A stretch of 64,000 bases of DNA from Enhydrobacter sp. (GCF_030246845.1 NZ_CP126889.1:3963001-4027000), one strand, 5' to 3'. Positions 1-11,351 are shown, numbered from the stretch's first letter. Translations and numbers: made by a program. Notes: a model not told the origin generated them from the sequence alone.

Positions 1-1011
1 CTCGGCAACGGGCGTTGCGCGAAGGCCGACGCAGGGATCGTGACGGCCCTTGGTGCGCAGCTCGACATCGTTGCCGAAACGGTCGACGCTGCGGACGGCG
101 CGCAGGATCGAGCTGGTGGGCTTGACGGCGAGCCGGCAGACGACGTCCTGGCCGGTCGAGATGCCGCCCAGGATGCCGCCCGCATGATTGCTGAGGAAGG
201 ACGGGGCGCCGTCCTTCATGCGCATCTCGTCGGCATTCTCCTCGCCGCTCATGGCGGCCGTCGCAAAGCCGTCGCCGATCTCCACGCCCTTGACCGCGTT
301 GATGCTCATCAGCCCCTTGGCCAGGTCGGCATCGAGCTTGTCATAGACCGGCTCGCCCAGCCCCGCGGGTAGACCGGACGCCACGACCTCGATCACCGCG
401 CCGCAGGAGCTGCCGCGCTTGCGCACCGCATCGAGGTAACCTTCCCAGACCTGCGCCGCCTGCCGGTCGGGACACCAGAAGGGATTGTCGCCGGTCGCCT
501 CCCAGTCCCACTTGGCCCGGTCGATCTTGTGGGTGCCCATCTGCACGACGGCGCCGCGGATCGTGACGTCGTCCCCCAAAATCTTGCGCGCGATGGCGCC
601 CGCGGCCACGCGCACCGCTGTCTCGCGGGCCGACTGCCGGCCGCCGCCGCGATAGTCGCGTACGCCGTACTTCTTGAAATAGGTGTAGTCGGCATGGGAC
701 GGCCGGAACTTGTCCTTGATGTCGCCGTAGTCGCGACTGCGCTGGTCGACATTGTCGATATGGAGGGCGATCGGCGTGCCAGTGGTCACGCCCTCGAACA
801 CCCCCGACAAGATCCTGACGGTGTCCGGCTCCTGGCGCTGGGTCACGAAGCGCGACTGGCCTGGGCGGCGCTTGTCCATCCAGACCTGGATGTCGGCTTC
901 CTTCAGGGGAATACGCGGCGGGGTCCCGTCGACAATGCAGCCGATCGCCGGCCCATGGCTTTCGCCCCAGCTCGTGAAACGGAAGAGCGTGCCGAAGCTG
1001 CTGCCGGCCAT
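1..1011 (-). CDS. aroC: Chorismate synthase, C-terminus cut by window edge
   Basis: Converts 5-enolpyruvylshikimate-3-phosphate to chorismate with reduced FMN, the last step of the shikimate pathway, in the cytoplasm. The ATG at 1011 opens a frame that runs unbroken to base 1 (337 codons); the family is usually about 360 residues, so roughly 25 are missing. Visible signatures are GESHG near residues 16-20 (active-site His19), the arginine-rich GGGRQSARETA segment, and GRHDPCVGLRATPVAE at residues 322-337, which closely matches the family signature GRHDPC. It starts only 10 bases after the fabI stop on the same strand, so the two are probably one transcript, an arrangement common in alphaproteobacteria. 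No strong ribosome site is seen before the ATG. Confidence 0.95.
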   Translation of the reverse strand, partial: MAGSSFGTLFRFTSWGESHGPAIGCIVDGTPPRIPLKEADIQVWMDKRRPGQSRFVTQRQEPDTVRILSGVFEGVTTGTPIALHIDNVDQRSRDYGDIKDKFRPSHADYTYFKKYGVRDYRGGGRQSARETAVRVAAGAIARKILGDDVTIRGAVVQMGTHKIDRAKWDWEATGDNPFWCPDRQAAQVWEGYLDAVRKRGSSCGAVIEVVASGLPAGLGEPVYDKLDADLAKGLMSINAVKGVEIGDGFATAAMSGEENADEMRMKDGAPSFLSNHAGGILGGISTGQDVVCRLAVKPTSSILRAVRSVDRFGNDVELRTKGRHDPCVGLRATPVAE

Positions 1012-1021
1012 GGCCGCCAGC

Positions 1022-1855
1022 CTAGTCGTCTTCGAAATCGGCCAGCAGCTCGGAAAGCTGCTTGGCAGACTGCGTCTTGATCATGCCGACGACGTGGTAG
1101 CCTGCATCGACATGCATCACCTCGCCGGTCACGCCGCTGCCGAGATCCGACAGCAGGTAAAGGCCGGCATTGCCAACCTCCTCGGTCGAGACGTTGCGCC
1201 GCAGCGGTGCATTGAGCTCGTTCCACTTCAGGATGTAGTTGAAGTCGCCGATGCCCGAGGCGGCCAGAGTCTTGATCGGGCCGGCCGAGATCGCATTGAC
1301 GCGGATCTTCCTGTCGCCGAGATCGGCTGCCAAATAGCGAACGCTCGCCTCCAGTGCCGCCTTGGCCACGCCCATGACGTTGTAGTGCGGCATCACCCGC
1401 TCGGCGCCGTAGTAGGTCAGAGTGAGCAGGCTGCCGCCTTCCTTCATCATGGGTACGGCGCGCTGTGCGACGGCCGTGAAGGAGTAGCAGCTTATATTCA
1501 TGGTGAGCTGGAAGTTGTCGGGCGTCGTATCGAGGTAGCGGCCTTTCAACTGATCCTTGTTGGAGAAGGCGATGGCATGGACCAGGAAATCGAGCCCGCC
1601 CCATTTGTTGCCGATCTCGGCGAACACCGCGTCGATGCTGGCGGCGTCGGTGACGTCGCAGGGCAGGACCAGCTCGCTGCCGATCTCCTGCGCCAACGGC
1701 CGCACACGCTTCTCGAGGGCATCCCCCTGGTAGGTGAAGGCAAGCTGGGCGCCATGGTCATGGCAGGCTTTGGCTATCCCCCAGGCAATCGACCGATGGT
1801 TGGCGACCCCCATGACCAGGCCTTTCTTGCCGGCCATCAATTGTGCGGCTGTCAT
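1022..1855 (-). CDS. fabI: Enoyl-[acyl-carrier-protein] reductase (NADH), FabI type
   Basis: Reduces trans-2-enoyl-ACP in each round of type II fatty acid synthesis. The 277-residue product has an N-terminal Rossmann segment (GLVMGVANHRSIAWGIA, about 12-28), DVT near 68, and the FabI catalytic pattern Tyr148, Tyr158 and Lys165 (Y-x6-K in YNVMGVAK), which lines up with Tyr146/Tyr156/Lys163 of the E. coli enzyme. I chose the ATG at 1855 because family members begin close to this point. An upstream in-frame start at 1891 would add 12 unconserved residues and overlap the predicted promoter. There is no clear ribosome site, and the promoter-like -10 box lies only 7 bases upstream, so the mRNA may be leaderless. 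Confidence 0.96.
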   Translation of the reverse strand: MTAAQLMAGKKGLVMGVANHRSIAWGIAKACHDHGAQLAFTYQGDALEKRVRPLAQEIGSELVLPCDVTDAASIDAVFAEIGNKWGGLDFLVHAIAFSNKDQLKGRYLDTTPDNFQLTMNISCYSFTAVAQRAVPMMKEGGSLLTLTYYGAERVMPHYNVMGVAKAALEASVRYLAADLGDRKIRVNAISAGPIKTLAASGIGDFNYILKWNELNAPLRRNVSTEEVGNAGLYLLSDLGSGVTGEVMHVDAGYHVVGMIKTQSAKQLSELLADFEDD

Positions 1856-1862
1856 GCTTGTC

Positions 1863-1891
1863 GTTCTAGCGGGGCTGGGCCAGCGGGACAA
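1863..1891 (-). promoter_or_regulatory. Candidate fabI-aroC promoter
   Basis: Read on the minus strand, TTGTCC (1891-1886) is followed by 17 bases and TAGAAC (1868-1863), each matching 4 of 6 positions of the sigma-70 consensus with ideal spacing. The fabI ATG begins 8 bases after the end of the -10 box, which would place the transcription start at or next to the start codon. Confidence 0.45.
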
Positions 1892-1935
1892 GATGGCGGT
1901 GGTGGAAGCCGTTCCACCCCTCCATATTGTGGGTC

Positions 1936-2529
1936 ATGATCCGCGCAAAAGACGATCCGCTTGCCCTCTTCGCCGACTGGTATGCCGAGGCCGAGAAGAG
2001 CGAGCCGAACGATCCCTCGGCCATGGCGCTGGCCACGGTGGGGGCCGACGGCACGCCGTCCTGCCGCATGGTGCTCCTGAAAGGCTACGATGCCTCGGGC
2101 TTCGTCTTCTACACGAACTACGAAAGCCGCAAGGGTCGCCAGCTCCTGGCGCACCCCAAAGCCGCGCTCCTGTTCCACTGGAAGTCGCTGCGGCGCCAGG
2201 TGCGGCTCGAAGGCTCGATTTCACAGACGACGCCGCAGGAAGCGGACGCCTATTTCGCGACCCGCGACCGCGGCAGCCAGATCGGCGCCTGGGCGTCCGA
2301 CCAGTCCCGTCCGCTGGAAAGCCGCTTCGCCCTCGAGAAACGGGTGGCGGAATTCACGGCCAGGCACGTGATCGGCAAGGTGCCGCGTCCGCCGCATTGG
2401 TCCGGTTTCCGGCTGCAGCCGCTCCTCATCGAGTTCTGGCAGGACGGCGCCTTTCGCCTACATGATCGTCTGGAATACAGCCGTCCCGCAGCCGGTGCTC
2501 CTTGGTCGACGCGAACTCTGTACCCCTGA
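1936..2529 (+). CDS. pdxH: Pyridoxine/pyridoxamine 5'-phosphate oxidase
   Basis: FMN-dependent oxidation of pyridoxine or pyridoxamine 5'-phosphate to pyridoxal phosphate, in the cytoplasm. The 197-residue product shows the FMN-binding core: SCRMVLLKGYDASGFVFYTN (about residues 43-62), ESRKGRQL, and the RRQVRLEG strand. It also has the C-terminal substrate segment WSGFRLQP followed by a family-typical ending close to R-L-x-P (here RTLYP). It is slightly shorter than the E. coli enzyme (218 residues) because the variable N-terminus is reduced. The ATG at 1936 is preferred to an in-frame TTG at 1927; neither has a strong ribosome site. It is divergent from fabI across about 80 bases and overlaps the next gene by up to 28 bases. 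Confidence 0.95.
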   Translation: MIRAKDDPLALFADWYAEAEKSEPNDPSAMALATVGADGTPSCRMVLLKGYDASGFVFYTNYESRKGRQLLAHPKAALLFHWKSLRRQVRLEGSISQTTPQEADAYFATRDRGSQIGAWASDQSRPLESRFALEKRVAEFTARHVIGKVPRPPHWSGFRLQPLLIEFWQDGAFRLHDRLEYSRPAAGAPWSTRTLYP

Positions 2530-3431
2530 CCGCCGAGCCGGGTGTCGCTGCACGCCTGATGAGGCAAGCGACCCTGGCGTCGATGTCGGTGGCAACGATC
2601 CTGGTCGTCGCCAAGGGGATCGCTTGGCTTGTCACCGACTCGGTGGGCATGCTGTCCTCGCTGGTCGACTCGGCGCTCGATCTTGTGAGTTCGCTGATCA
2701 CTTTCATCGCCGTCCGCCAGGCGTTGGTCCCGGCGGACGAGGACCACCGCTTCGGCCACGGCAAGGCCGAGGCGCTGGCAGGCGTCGCACAGGCGGGGTT
2801 CATCGCCGCCTCGGCCGGCGGGCTGGTGCTGACGGTGGCCGATCGCTTCCTGCATCCGCGTCCGGTGCAGGCGGAGTCGACGGGCCTGCTGGTGAGCGCC
2901 TTCGCCGTCCTTCTGACCTTCGCGCTCATGCTTTTCCAGACCCATGTGGTGCGGCGCACGAACTCGATCGCCATCGGCGCCGACAAGGCGCACTACACGA
3001 CGGACTTCGTCACGAACATCGCCGTGGGCGCAGGCATCCTGGCCGCGAGCCGTCTCGATCAGCCTCTGATCGATCTCGCGGTGGCGCTGGGCGTCGCCGT
3101 CTATCTCGTGACCGGCGCCTGGACCATCGGGCGGACCTCGATCGATGTCCTGATGGACCGCGAGCTGCCGGAACAGGATCGCGCACGCATCCTCGATATC
3201 GTGCATCGCCATCCGGGCGTGCGCAGTGTGCACGACCTGCGCACCCGCTCTTCCGGCCTGACCCAGTTCATCCAACTCCACGTCGTCTTGCATCCCACCA
3301 TGTCGCTCGGCCGCGCGCATGTGATCGGCGATTCGATCGAGGCGGCGATCCGCGAGGCCTATCCGCAAGCCGAGGTGATCCTGCACATCGATCCGTGGAA
3401 CGACGACGAACCTCGTCTGGCGCCGGACTGA
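2502..3431 (+). CDS. Cation diffusion facilitator (FieF/YiiP-like metal-proton antiporter)
   Basis: Inner-membrane exporter of divalent metals (Zn, Fe, Cd or Mn) in exchange for protons. The 309-residue protein has six predicted membrane segments and a cytoplasmic C-terminal metallochaperone-like domain. The transport site is intact: Asp56 and Asp60 in DSALD, His164 and Asp168 in HYTTD, aligning with Asp45/Asp49/His153/Asp157 of E. coli YiiP at a constant offset of 11. HRFGHGKAEALAG (about 82-94) is the family loop, and a C-terminal HIDPW is present. The TTG at 2502 lies inside the end of pdxH; an ATG at 2559 (residue 20) is an alternative start and would still include every membrane segment. 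The stop overlaps the next start (TGATG). Confidence 0.9.
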   Translation: MVDANSVPLTAEPGVAARLMRQATLASMSVATILVVAKGIAWLVTDSVGMLSSLVDSALDLVSSLITFIAVRQALVPADEDHRFGHGKAEALAGVAQAGFIAASAGGLVLTVADRFLHPRPVQAESTGLLVSAFAVLLTFALMLFQTHVVRRTNSIAIGADKAHYTTDFVTNIAVGAGILAASRLDQPLIDLAVALGVAVYLVTGAWTIGRTSIDVLMDRELPEQDRARILDIVHRHPGVRSVHDLRTRSSGLTQFIQLHVVLHPTMSLGRAHVIGDSIEAAIREAYPQAEVILHIDPWNDDEPRLAPD

Positions 3432-4927
3432 TGGCAGCGGAGCGCCCCTCGTTCGTCGTGGAGGATCAGTCCGAGGTAATCGGTTTCCTCGAGCGGCGTC
3501 TGGCGCCCGCGACGCGCATCGACACGCACGGTGCCGTGGTCTTCCTGACCGATGAGCGTGCCTACAAGCTCAAGCGCGCGGTGAAGTTTCCCTATATGGA
3601 TTTCTCCACCGCCGATCGACGCTGGGCGATGTGCCAGGCCGAGATCGACATCAACCGGAGACTGGCGCCCGAGGTCTATCTTGGAGTGGCGCCGGTGCGG
3701 CGGGCCGGCCCGGATCGACTTGCGCTCGGCGAAGTGGGGGAGTCCGTGGCCGACGCCGTCGATTCGCTGGTCGTGATGCGCCGGTTCGACGACAGCAAGC
3801 TGTTCGACCGCCTGGCCGATCAGCGGGCGCTGACGATCGAGATGATGGGAGCGCTGGGCGCGCGAATTGCCCGTTTCCACGACGGCTTGCCGCCAATTCG
3901 CGACGGCTTCGGCCGTCCCGACGACTATCGCCAGTCGGTTGCGGCGGATATCCGCCAGATGCGCGAGCAGGGCAAGCGTCTCGACCCGGCGATGAGCGAG
4001 GCGCTGGCCGACGCCATGCCAAGGTCGCTCGAGCCCTTTGTCGATCTCGTCGCACGACGAGTCGAGGAAGGCGCGATCCGGCGCTGCCACGGCGACCTGC
4101 ATCTGCGCAACATCGTGCTGATCGAGGGCAAGCCGGTGCCGTTCGACGCGATCGAGTTCTCCGAGCGCATCGCCAATATAGACGTGCTGTACGACCTCGC
4201 CTTCGCGCTGATGGACCTTTGCCATCGCGGTCTGCGCGCGCTTGCCAACCGGCTGCTGAACGAATGGCTGTGGCGCATCGGCGAGCTCGAGGGGGCACCG
4301 CATGACGAGGCGTTGGCGCTGCTGCCGATGTTCCTCGCGCGACGGGCTTCGATCCGGGCCTATGTCGATTCCTCGGTGACGGCGGTGAGCGGGGCGGACA
4401 ATGAGCCGGCCCGCGCCTACCAGCGCGCGGCCCTCGCTTTCCTGCAGCCGGCGCCGCCGCGGCTGCTGGCGATCGGCGGCCTGTCCGGCAGCGGCAAGAC
4501 GACGAAAGCCCTGCAGCTTGCGCCTGAGATCGGCCGCGCGCCGGGCGCCGTTGCCGTGCGCAGCGACGTCGAGCGCAAGCGGCTCGCCGGCATCGCGCTC
4601 GAGGAGCGCATGCCGGCCGGCAGCTATACGCCCGAGGCCTCGGCCGCGGTCTACGGCGCAATGATGGCGCGCGCCGAGCGCCTCCTGCGCGCCGGCCATA
4701 GTGTCGTGCTCGACGCGGTGTTCGCCCGGCCGGAGGAGCGACAGGCGGCGGAGGCGGTGGCGGCGACGGCGGGCGTGCCGTTCGAGGGGATGTGGCTGGA
4801 TGTGCCCAAGGACATCGCGCAGGCACGCGTTGCCGCGCGCAAGGCAGACGCCTCGGACGCGACGCCCGCGGTGGTGGAGCGCCAATTCGGCTACGAGCTG
4901 GGCGAGATCAGGTGGAAGCGGCGTTAA
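3431..4927 (+). CDS. Two-domain protein: aminoglycoside-phosphotransferase-like domain plus P-loop kinase-like domain
   Basis: A 498-residue cytoplasmic protein. The N-terminal half (to about 330) has a protein-kinase-like/APH fold with the catalytic loop HGDLHLRN (about 219-226) and a DxIEF metal-binding segment. The C-terminal half (about 345-498) is a P-loop ATPase with Walker A GGLSGSGKTTKA near residue 350 and a SDVERKRLAG segment, resembling gluconate-kinase or zeta-toxin type small-molecule kinases. Proteins of this architecture are widespread in alphaproteobacteria, but their substrate is unknown and I do not assign one. The ATG overlaps the stop of the metal transporter by one base, so the two are translationally coupled. 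A longer in-frame reading back to 2462 is out of frame with pdxH and is rejected. Confidence 0.85.
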   Translation: MAAERPSFVVEDQSEVIGFLERRLAPATRIDTHGAVVFLTDERAYKLKRAVKFPYMDFSTADRRWAMCQAEIDINRRLAPEVYLGVAPVRRAGPDRLALGEVGESVADAVDSLVVMRRFDDSKLFDRLADQRALTIEMMGALGARIARFHDGLPPIRDGFGRPDDYRQSVAADIRQMREQGKRLDPAMSEALADAMPRSLEPFVDLVARRVEEGAIRRCHGDLHLRNIVLIEGKPVPFDAIEFSERIANIDVLYDLAFALMDLCHRGLRALANRLLNEWLWRIGELEGAPHDEALALLPMFLARRASIRAYVDSSVTAVSGADNEPARAYQRAALAFLQPAPPRLLAIGGLSGSGKTTKALQLAPEIGRAPGAVAVRSDVERKRLAGIALEERMPAGSYTPEASAAVYGAMMARAERLLRAGHSVVLDAVFARPEERQAAEAVAATAGVPFEGMWLDVPKDIAQARVAARKADASDATPAVVERQFGYELGEIRWKRR

Positions 4928-4934
4928 GGAAGGT

Positions 4935-7835
<2,901 letters not shown>

Positions 7836-7922
7836 CTCTGGAGCAAGAATAGGCGATGCGCGGGATCAGCGCATATGGCTATCCACAGCCGAATCCGCCA
7901 CCCCGATCCGTGTCAGGAAATG

Positions 7923-9170
7923 TCAGGCGGCTGCCGCCTCCGCTTCGGCCGCCACTCGCGCGGTCGGCCGGTCGTTCATCAGGAGCTGCAGGGTGCCGGC
8001 AACCAGGCCGATCAGCACGCCGATCTTCCAGGCGAGGTCGTAGGAGCCCATGAGATCAAAGAGATAGCCGCCGCCCCAGGCGCCGAGGAAGGAGCCGGCC
8101 TGGTGGCTCAGGAAGGCGATGCCGGTCAGCGTCGAGAGGAAGCGCAGGCCGAAGATCTGCACCACCAGCCCGTTCACCAGGGGGATGACGCCCAGCCACA
8201 GCGTGCCCATGGCGGCGCCGAACAGCACGACCGAGAGCGGCGTCGGCGGGAAGCTGAAGAACAGGGCCAGGGTGATCGAGCGCAGCAGATAGAGCCCGCC
8301 CAGCAACAGCCGCTTGGGGTAACGATCGCCCAGCCAGCCGAACAGCCACGAGCTCAGAATATTGAAGCCGCCGATCAGCATCAGGACGATCGCGCTGTAG
8401 GAGGCGTCCATGCCACACTGGGCGAGGTAGGTCGGCAGGTGGGTCGTAAGGAACACGAGCTGCAGGCCGCAGACGAAGAAGGCGGCCGCCATCACGAGAT
8501 AGCCACGATGGCGGCGCGCCTCGCCCAGGGCGTTCGCCAGCGTCAGGTGCCGGTCGGCGGCGACGCCGTTGGGCAAGCGATCGGCGCGGCTGCCGACCAA
8601 GGCGGCCGGCAGCATGGCCAGCGCCAGGATGAGGAAGGCCCAGAGGCCGGCCCGCCAGCCCTGATGGTCGAGAAAGTAGGCGGCGATGGGCGCGGTCAAC
8701 ATGGTGCCGACCGAGCCCGCGGCCGAGACGATGCCGAAGGCCAGGGTCCGCCGCTGGGGCGCCACCACGCGGGCGGCGATGTTGGCGGTGATGCCCGAAG
8801 TCGTGCAGGCGAGCGCCACACCGATGAAGACGCCGGCGCCCAGCACGATCGGCCCTGTGCTTGTCGCGGTCGCGGTCAGCCAGAGGCCGAGCATGAAGAT
8901 CAGGCTGCCGGCCAGCGACACGAAGCGCGTGCCGTACTTGTCGGCAAGGGCACCGGCGAACGGCTGGCTCACGCCCCAGGCAACCTGCTGCACCGAGATG
9001 GCCAGCGCGAAATCGGAGATGGCGATGCCCAGCTCGTGCGAGGCCGGAGCCTGGAAAAGCCCGAGATTCTGGCGAATGCCCATGGCAAGCGTCATCATCA
9101 GCGCCGCGCCGGTCAGCATCGCGTAGGCCTCGCTCCGCGAGACCTTGGAAACGTGGAAGGCGTCCTTCAT
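7923..9170 (-). CDS. Major facilitator superfamily transporter
   Basis: A 415-residue inner-membrane protein with about 12 hydrophobic segments and the MFS loop-2/3 signature in altered form (GALADKYGTRFVSLAG, with a related GWLGDRYPKRLLLGG in the second half). The order of segments and the first helix (MGIRQNLGLF) resemble the monocarboxylate or oxalate/formate antiporter-like group, which moves small organic anions; the substrate cannot be read from sequence. The ATG at 9170 is preferred over a TTG at 9206 that would add a polar tail. It lies between uvrA and ssb, which are more often adjacent in relatives, together with the divergent racemase-fold gene; it may be a later insertion. Confidence 0.85.
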   Translation of the reverse strand: MKDAFHVSKVSRSEAYAMLTGAALMMTLAMGIRQNLGLFQAPASHELGIAISDFALAISVQQVAWGVSQPFAGALADKYGTRFVSLAGSLIFMLGLWLTATATSTGPIVLGAGVFIGVALACTTSGITANIAARVVAPQRRTLAFGIVSAAGSVGTMLTAPIAAYFLDHQGWRAGLWAFLILALAMLPAALVGSRADRLPNGVAADRHLTLANALGEARRHRGYLVMAAAFFVCGLQLVFLTTHLPTYLAQCGMDASYSAIVLMLIGGFNILSSWLFGWLGDRYPKRLLLGGLYLLRSITLALFFSFPPTPLSVVLFGAAMGTLWLGVIPLVNGLVVQIFGLRFLSTLTGIAFLSHQAGSFLGAWGGGYLFDLMGSYDLAWKIGVLIGLVAGTLQLLMNDRPTARVAAEAEAAAA

Positions 9171-9176
9171 AGGTAA

Positions 9177-9206
9177 ACGATACGAACGGCCATCGGCCCA
9201 GGCCAA
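9177..9206 (-). promoter_or_regulatory. Candidate promoter of the MFS gene
   Basis: On the minus strand TTGGCC (9206-9201), 18 bases and TATCGT (9182-9177) precede the ATG at 9170 by only 6 bases. The match is moderate. If real, it gives a very short or absent leader, as proposed for fabI. Confidence 0.3.
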
Positions 9207-9326
9207 TGAAATCCCCGAGGGCCGCCATGAGGCCGGCTCACAACGCGACCGGCGACGGGCGGTTCCTTCGGTGCCGAGTCGCCATCACTGTAGAATGCGG
9301 GCCATGGGGCCCGAGGGAGATCGGCA

Positions 9327-10106
9327 ATGCCCAACGCGAGCCAGAAGCGCATCTGGTACCAAAGCTTCGTCCATCCGGTCGAGCAGGCGCCGTATGTCGA
9401 GAGCCTGCAGGCAACGCTTGCCCGGGTTGCGGGAGCGGATGTGCACTTCGAGGTCCATGGCCTGGATCCACCAGATCATTCCTTTCACCCGTTGACCGAG
9501 TTCCGCTGCGCCAACCAGGTCATCCGCAATGCTCTCGAAGCCGAACAGTCGGGCTATGACGCGTTCGTCCTTGGGCATTTCCAGGAACCGGGCCTGCTCG
9601 AAATCCGCGGTTGTCTGGACATTCCCGTCATCGGGCTGGGCGAGGCGAACCTGCTGGCAGGGCTCAGCCTCGGCCATCGGTTCGGGCTGGTGACGATCGA
9701 TCCGATCCTCATCCCCTGGCACGACCGGCAGGTGAGATCCCATGGCCTGGCCGAGCGCTATGTCGGCACCACGGCACTCAAGATGAACCTCCCGTCCTTC
9801 ATGCAGGCATTCACCGACCAAGCCACCTATGGCCGCGTGCGCGAGCAGTTCGTGGCGCAGGTCAAGCCGCTGATCGCGGCGGGAGCCGAAGTGGTCATTC
9901 CCGCCGGCGGCCTGCCTATGCTGCTGTTCGCGCGTGAATGCCCCTTCGTCGTCGATAGCGCACCGATCATGAATGGCATCGCCGTCGTGGCAAAAGCCGC
10001 CGAAATGGCGCTCGCCCTGAAGACGATCACCAAGGTCGTGGTCAGTCGGCGAAGCACCTATGCGAAGGCCGCGCCGGAGGCGATCCGCGAGTTCCTGGCG
10101 CGCTGA
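9327..10106 (+). CDS. Asp/Glu/hydantoin racemase-superfamily protein lacking both catalytic cysteines
   Basis: A 259-residue cytoplasmic protein with the pseudo-symmetric two-lobe fold of the aspartate/glutamate racemase superfamily. The first lobe has DAFVLGHFQEPGLLEIR (79-94) and PVIGLGEA (100-107), matching the hydantoin-racemase pattern G-C-F-x-D-P-G-L but with His84 where the catalytic Cys sits. The second lobe has EVVIPAGGLPML (188-199), where the family normally shows a G-C-x-G motif; no Cys is present. Cys96 and Cys205 are not at the expected positions. Cofactor-independent racemisation of the usual two-cysteine kind therefore looks impossible, and a lyase, isomerase or non-catalytic role is more likely. 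It stands alone and divergent from the MFS gene, with a GAGGGAG-like ribosome site before the ATG. Confidence 0.75.
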   Translation: MPNASQKRIWYQSFVHPVEQAPYVESLQATLARVAGADVHFEVHGLDPPDHSFHPLTEFRCANQVIRNALEAEQSGYDAFVLGHFQEPGLLEIRGCLDIPVIGLGEANLLAGLSLGHRFGLVTIDPILIPWHDRQVRSHGLAERYVGTTALKMNLPSFMQAFTDQATYGRVREQFVAQVKPLIAAGAEVVIPAGGLPMLLFARECPFVVDSAPIMNGIAVVAKAAEMALALKTITKVVVSRRSTYAKAAPEAIREFLAR

Positions 10107-10224
10107 GCCTGCGGGGCCGGTTACAACCTGAAATCGGTGGCTGCCCACAGGGCGGTGGGGCTAGGTTGCCGGCCGTGAGGTAGGTGCGGCGCCCCGCTGC
10201 ACCGGGAAAGCGAAGGAGGCCCCG

Positions 10225-10698
10225 ATGGCGGGCAGTGTCAACAAGGTCATCCTGATCGGCAATCTCGGCCGCGACCCGGAAGTGAGGTCCATGCAGGACG
10301 GCAGAGCCATGGTGAACATGTCGGTCGCGACGTCCGATACATGGCGCGATCGCCAGACGGGCGAACGCAAGGAGCGTACCGAGTGGCACCGCGTGGTGAT
10401 TTTCAACGAGAAGCTGGCCGAGGTGGCGCAGAAGTACGTGCGCAAAGGATCGAAGGTCTACGTCGAAGGACAGCTCTCGACCCGCAAGTGGACCGACCAA
10501 AGCGGCCAGGAGCGCTATACGACGGAGGTCGTGATCCCGCGCTTCAGCGGCGCGCTCACCATGCTCGACGGTCGCGGCGGCGGCGCTGAAGTCGGCAGCG
10601 GCGGCATGGAGGACGAAATCGCCGGCGGTTCGTCGAACGGAGGCCGCCCGGCTTCGCGCGCCGGCAAGGCCGAGCTCGACGACGACATTCCGTTCTAG
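10225..10698 (+). CDS. ssb: Single-stranded DNA-binding protein
   Basis: Binds single-stranded DNA in replication, recombination and repair, as a tetramer. The 157-residue protein opens with MAGSVNKVILIGNLGRDPE, has the OB-fold strands with TEWHRVVIFNEKLAE (about 52-66), a Gly/Ser-rich linker, and the acidic tip DDDIPF that recruits partner proteins. A strong ribosome site (GGAGG) lies just before the ATG. The stop overlaps the convergent HAD gene by 4 bases. No LexA box was found upstream, although ssb and uvrA are often SOS-controlled in this class. Confidence 0.97.
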   Translation: MAGSVNKVILIGNLGRDPEVRSMQDGRAMVNMSVATSDTWRDRQTGERKERTEWHRVVIFNEKLAEVAQKYVRKGSKVYVEGQLSTRKWTDQSGQERYTTEVVIPRFSGALTMLDGRGGGAEVGSGGMEDEIAGGSSNGGRPASRAGKAELDDDIPF

Positions 10699-11351
10699 GC
10701 GGGTAGCCCCATCGCCCTGAGCTCGGCGGCGGTCTCTGCAGCCGAGCGATGATGGATGGCGCGCATGCCGACGGCGCGGGCTCCTTCCACGTTGGTCAGC
10801 ACATCGTCGATGAACACCGCCTCGCCCGGCTGGAAACCGCCGGTTCGGCAAACCAGCTCGTAGATGGCGGCATCGGGCTTGGCATGGCCGATCAGGCCGG
10901 AGACCACGTAGTCGCGAAACAGCCCGAGGAATGGGTGGCGCTGGCGGGCGGCGCCGCGCAGCCACGGGTCGAGCAGGTTGGGGGCGTTCGACAGCAGAAA
11001 AAGGGGCGTCCCCCCGGCATGCAGCCGCTCGACCAGCGCGGCCATCTCGGGAAAAGCATGGTCGCACATCTCGTCGAATCGCCCATAGAAGGCGTCGATC
11101 AGCTCCTCCTTGTCGGGATGCAGCGCCTGCAGGCGCCGAGTCGCTTCGGCTGGATCCCCGCCGTGGTCCTGGACGGCGTGCCATTCACGAGTGGCGACCT
11201 CGGCGAGGAAGCGCTCCATCTCGGCTGGATCGGCGAACAGCTTCCGGTAGAGATGGCGTGGGTTCCAGTCGATCAGCACGCCGCCGAAATCGAAGACGGC
11301 AACGGAGGGGTTTGGGGGGCTTGTTTTCGAGGCCAAAGGCGGGTCTTTCAA
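10695..11351 (-). CDS. HAD-superfamily hydrolase (YihX-like subfamily IA phosphatase)
   Basis: A 218-residue cytoplasmic phosphatase-fold protein. Motif I is VFDFGGVLIDWNP (about 19-31), with Asp20 as nucleophile and Gly rather than the second Asp at +2, as in the YihX/haloacid-dehalogenase-like group. Motif II is LFLLSNAPN, motif III has the conserved Lys in GHAKPDAAIYE, and motif IV is FIDDVLTNVEGARAVGM. Family members dephosphorylate sugar phosphates or dehalogenate small acids; the substrate is unknown. The reading frame begins with TTG at 11351; a TTG at 11336 is also possible. It is convergent with ssb and divergent from gyrA. Confidence 0.85.
   Translation of the reverse strand: MKDPPLASKTSPPNPSVAVFDFGGVLIDWNPRHLYRKLFADPAEMERFLAEVATREWHAVQDHGGDPAEATRRLQALHPDKEELIDAFYGRFDEMCDHAFPEMAALVERLHAGGTPLFLLSNAPNLLDPWLRGAARQRHPFLGLFRDYVVSGLIGHAKPDAAIYELVCRTGGFQPGEAVFIDDVLTNVEGARAVGMRAIHHRSAAETAAELRAMGLPA

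Noticed and set aside
2462..3430. N-terminal extension that would make the kinase-like protein 821 residues
   Set aside because: The extension overlaps the metal transporter in another frame and has Arg/Gly-rich nonsense composition; the ATG at 3431 is coupled to the transporter stop.
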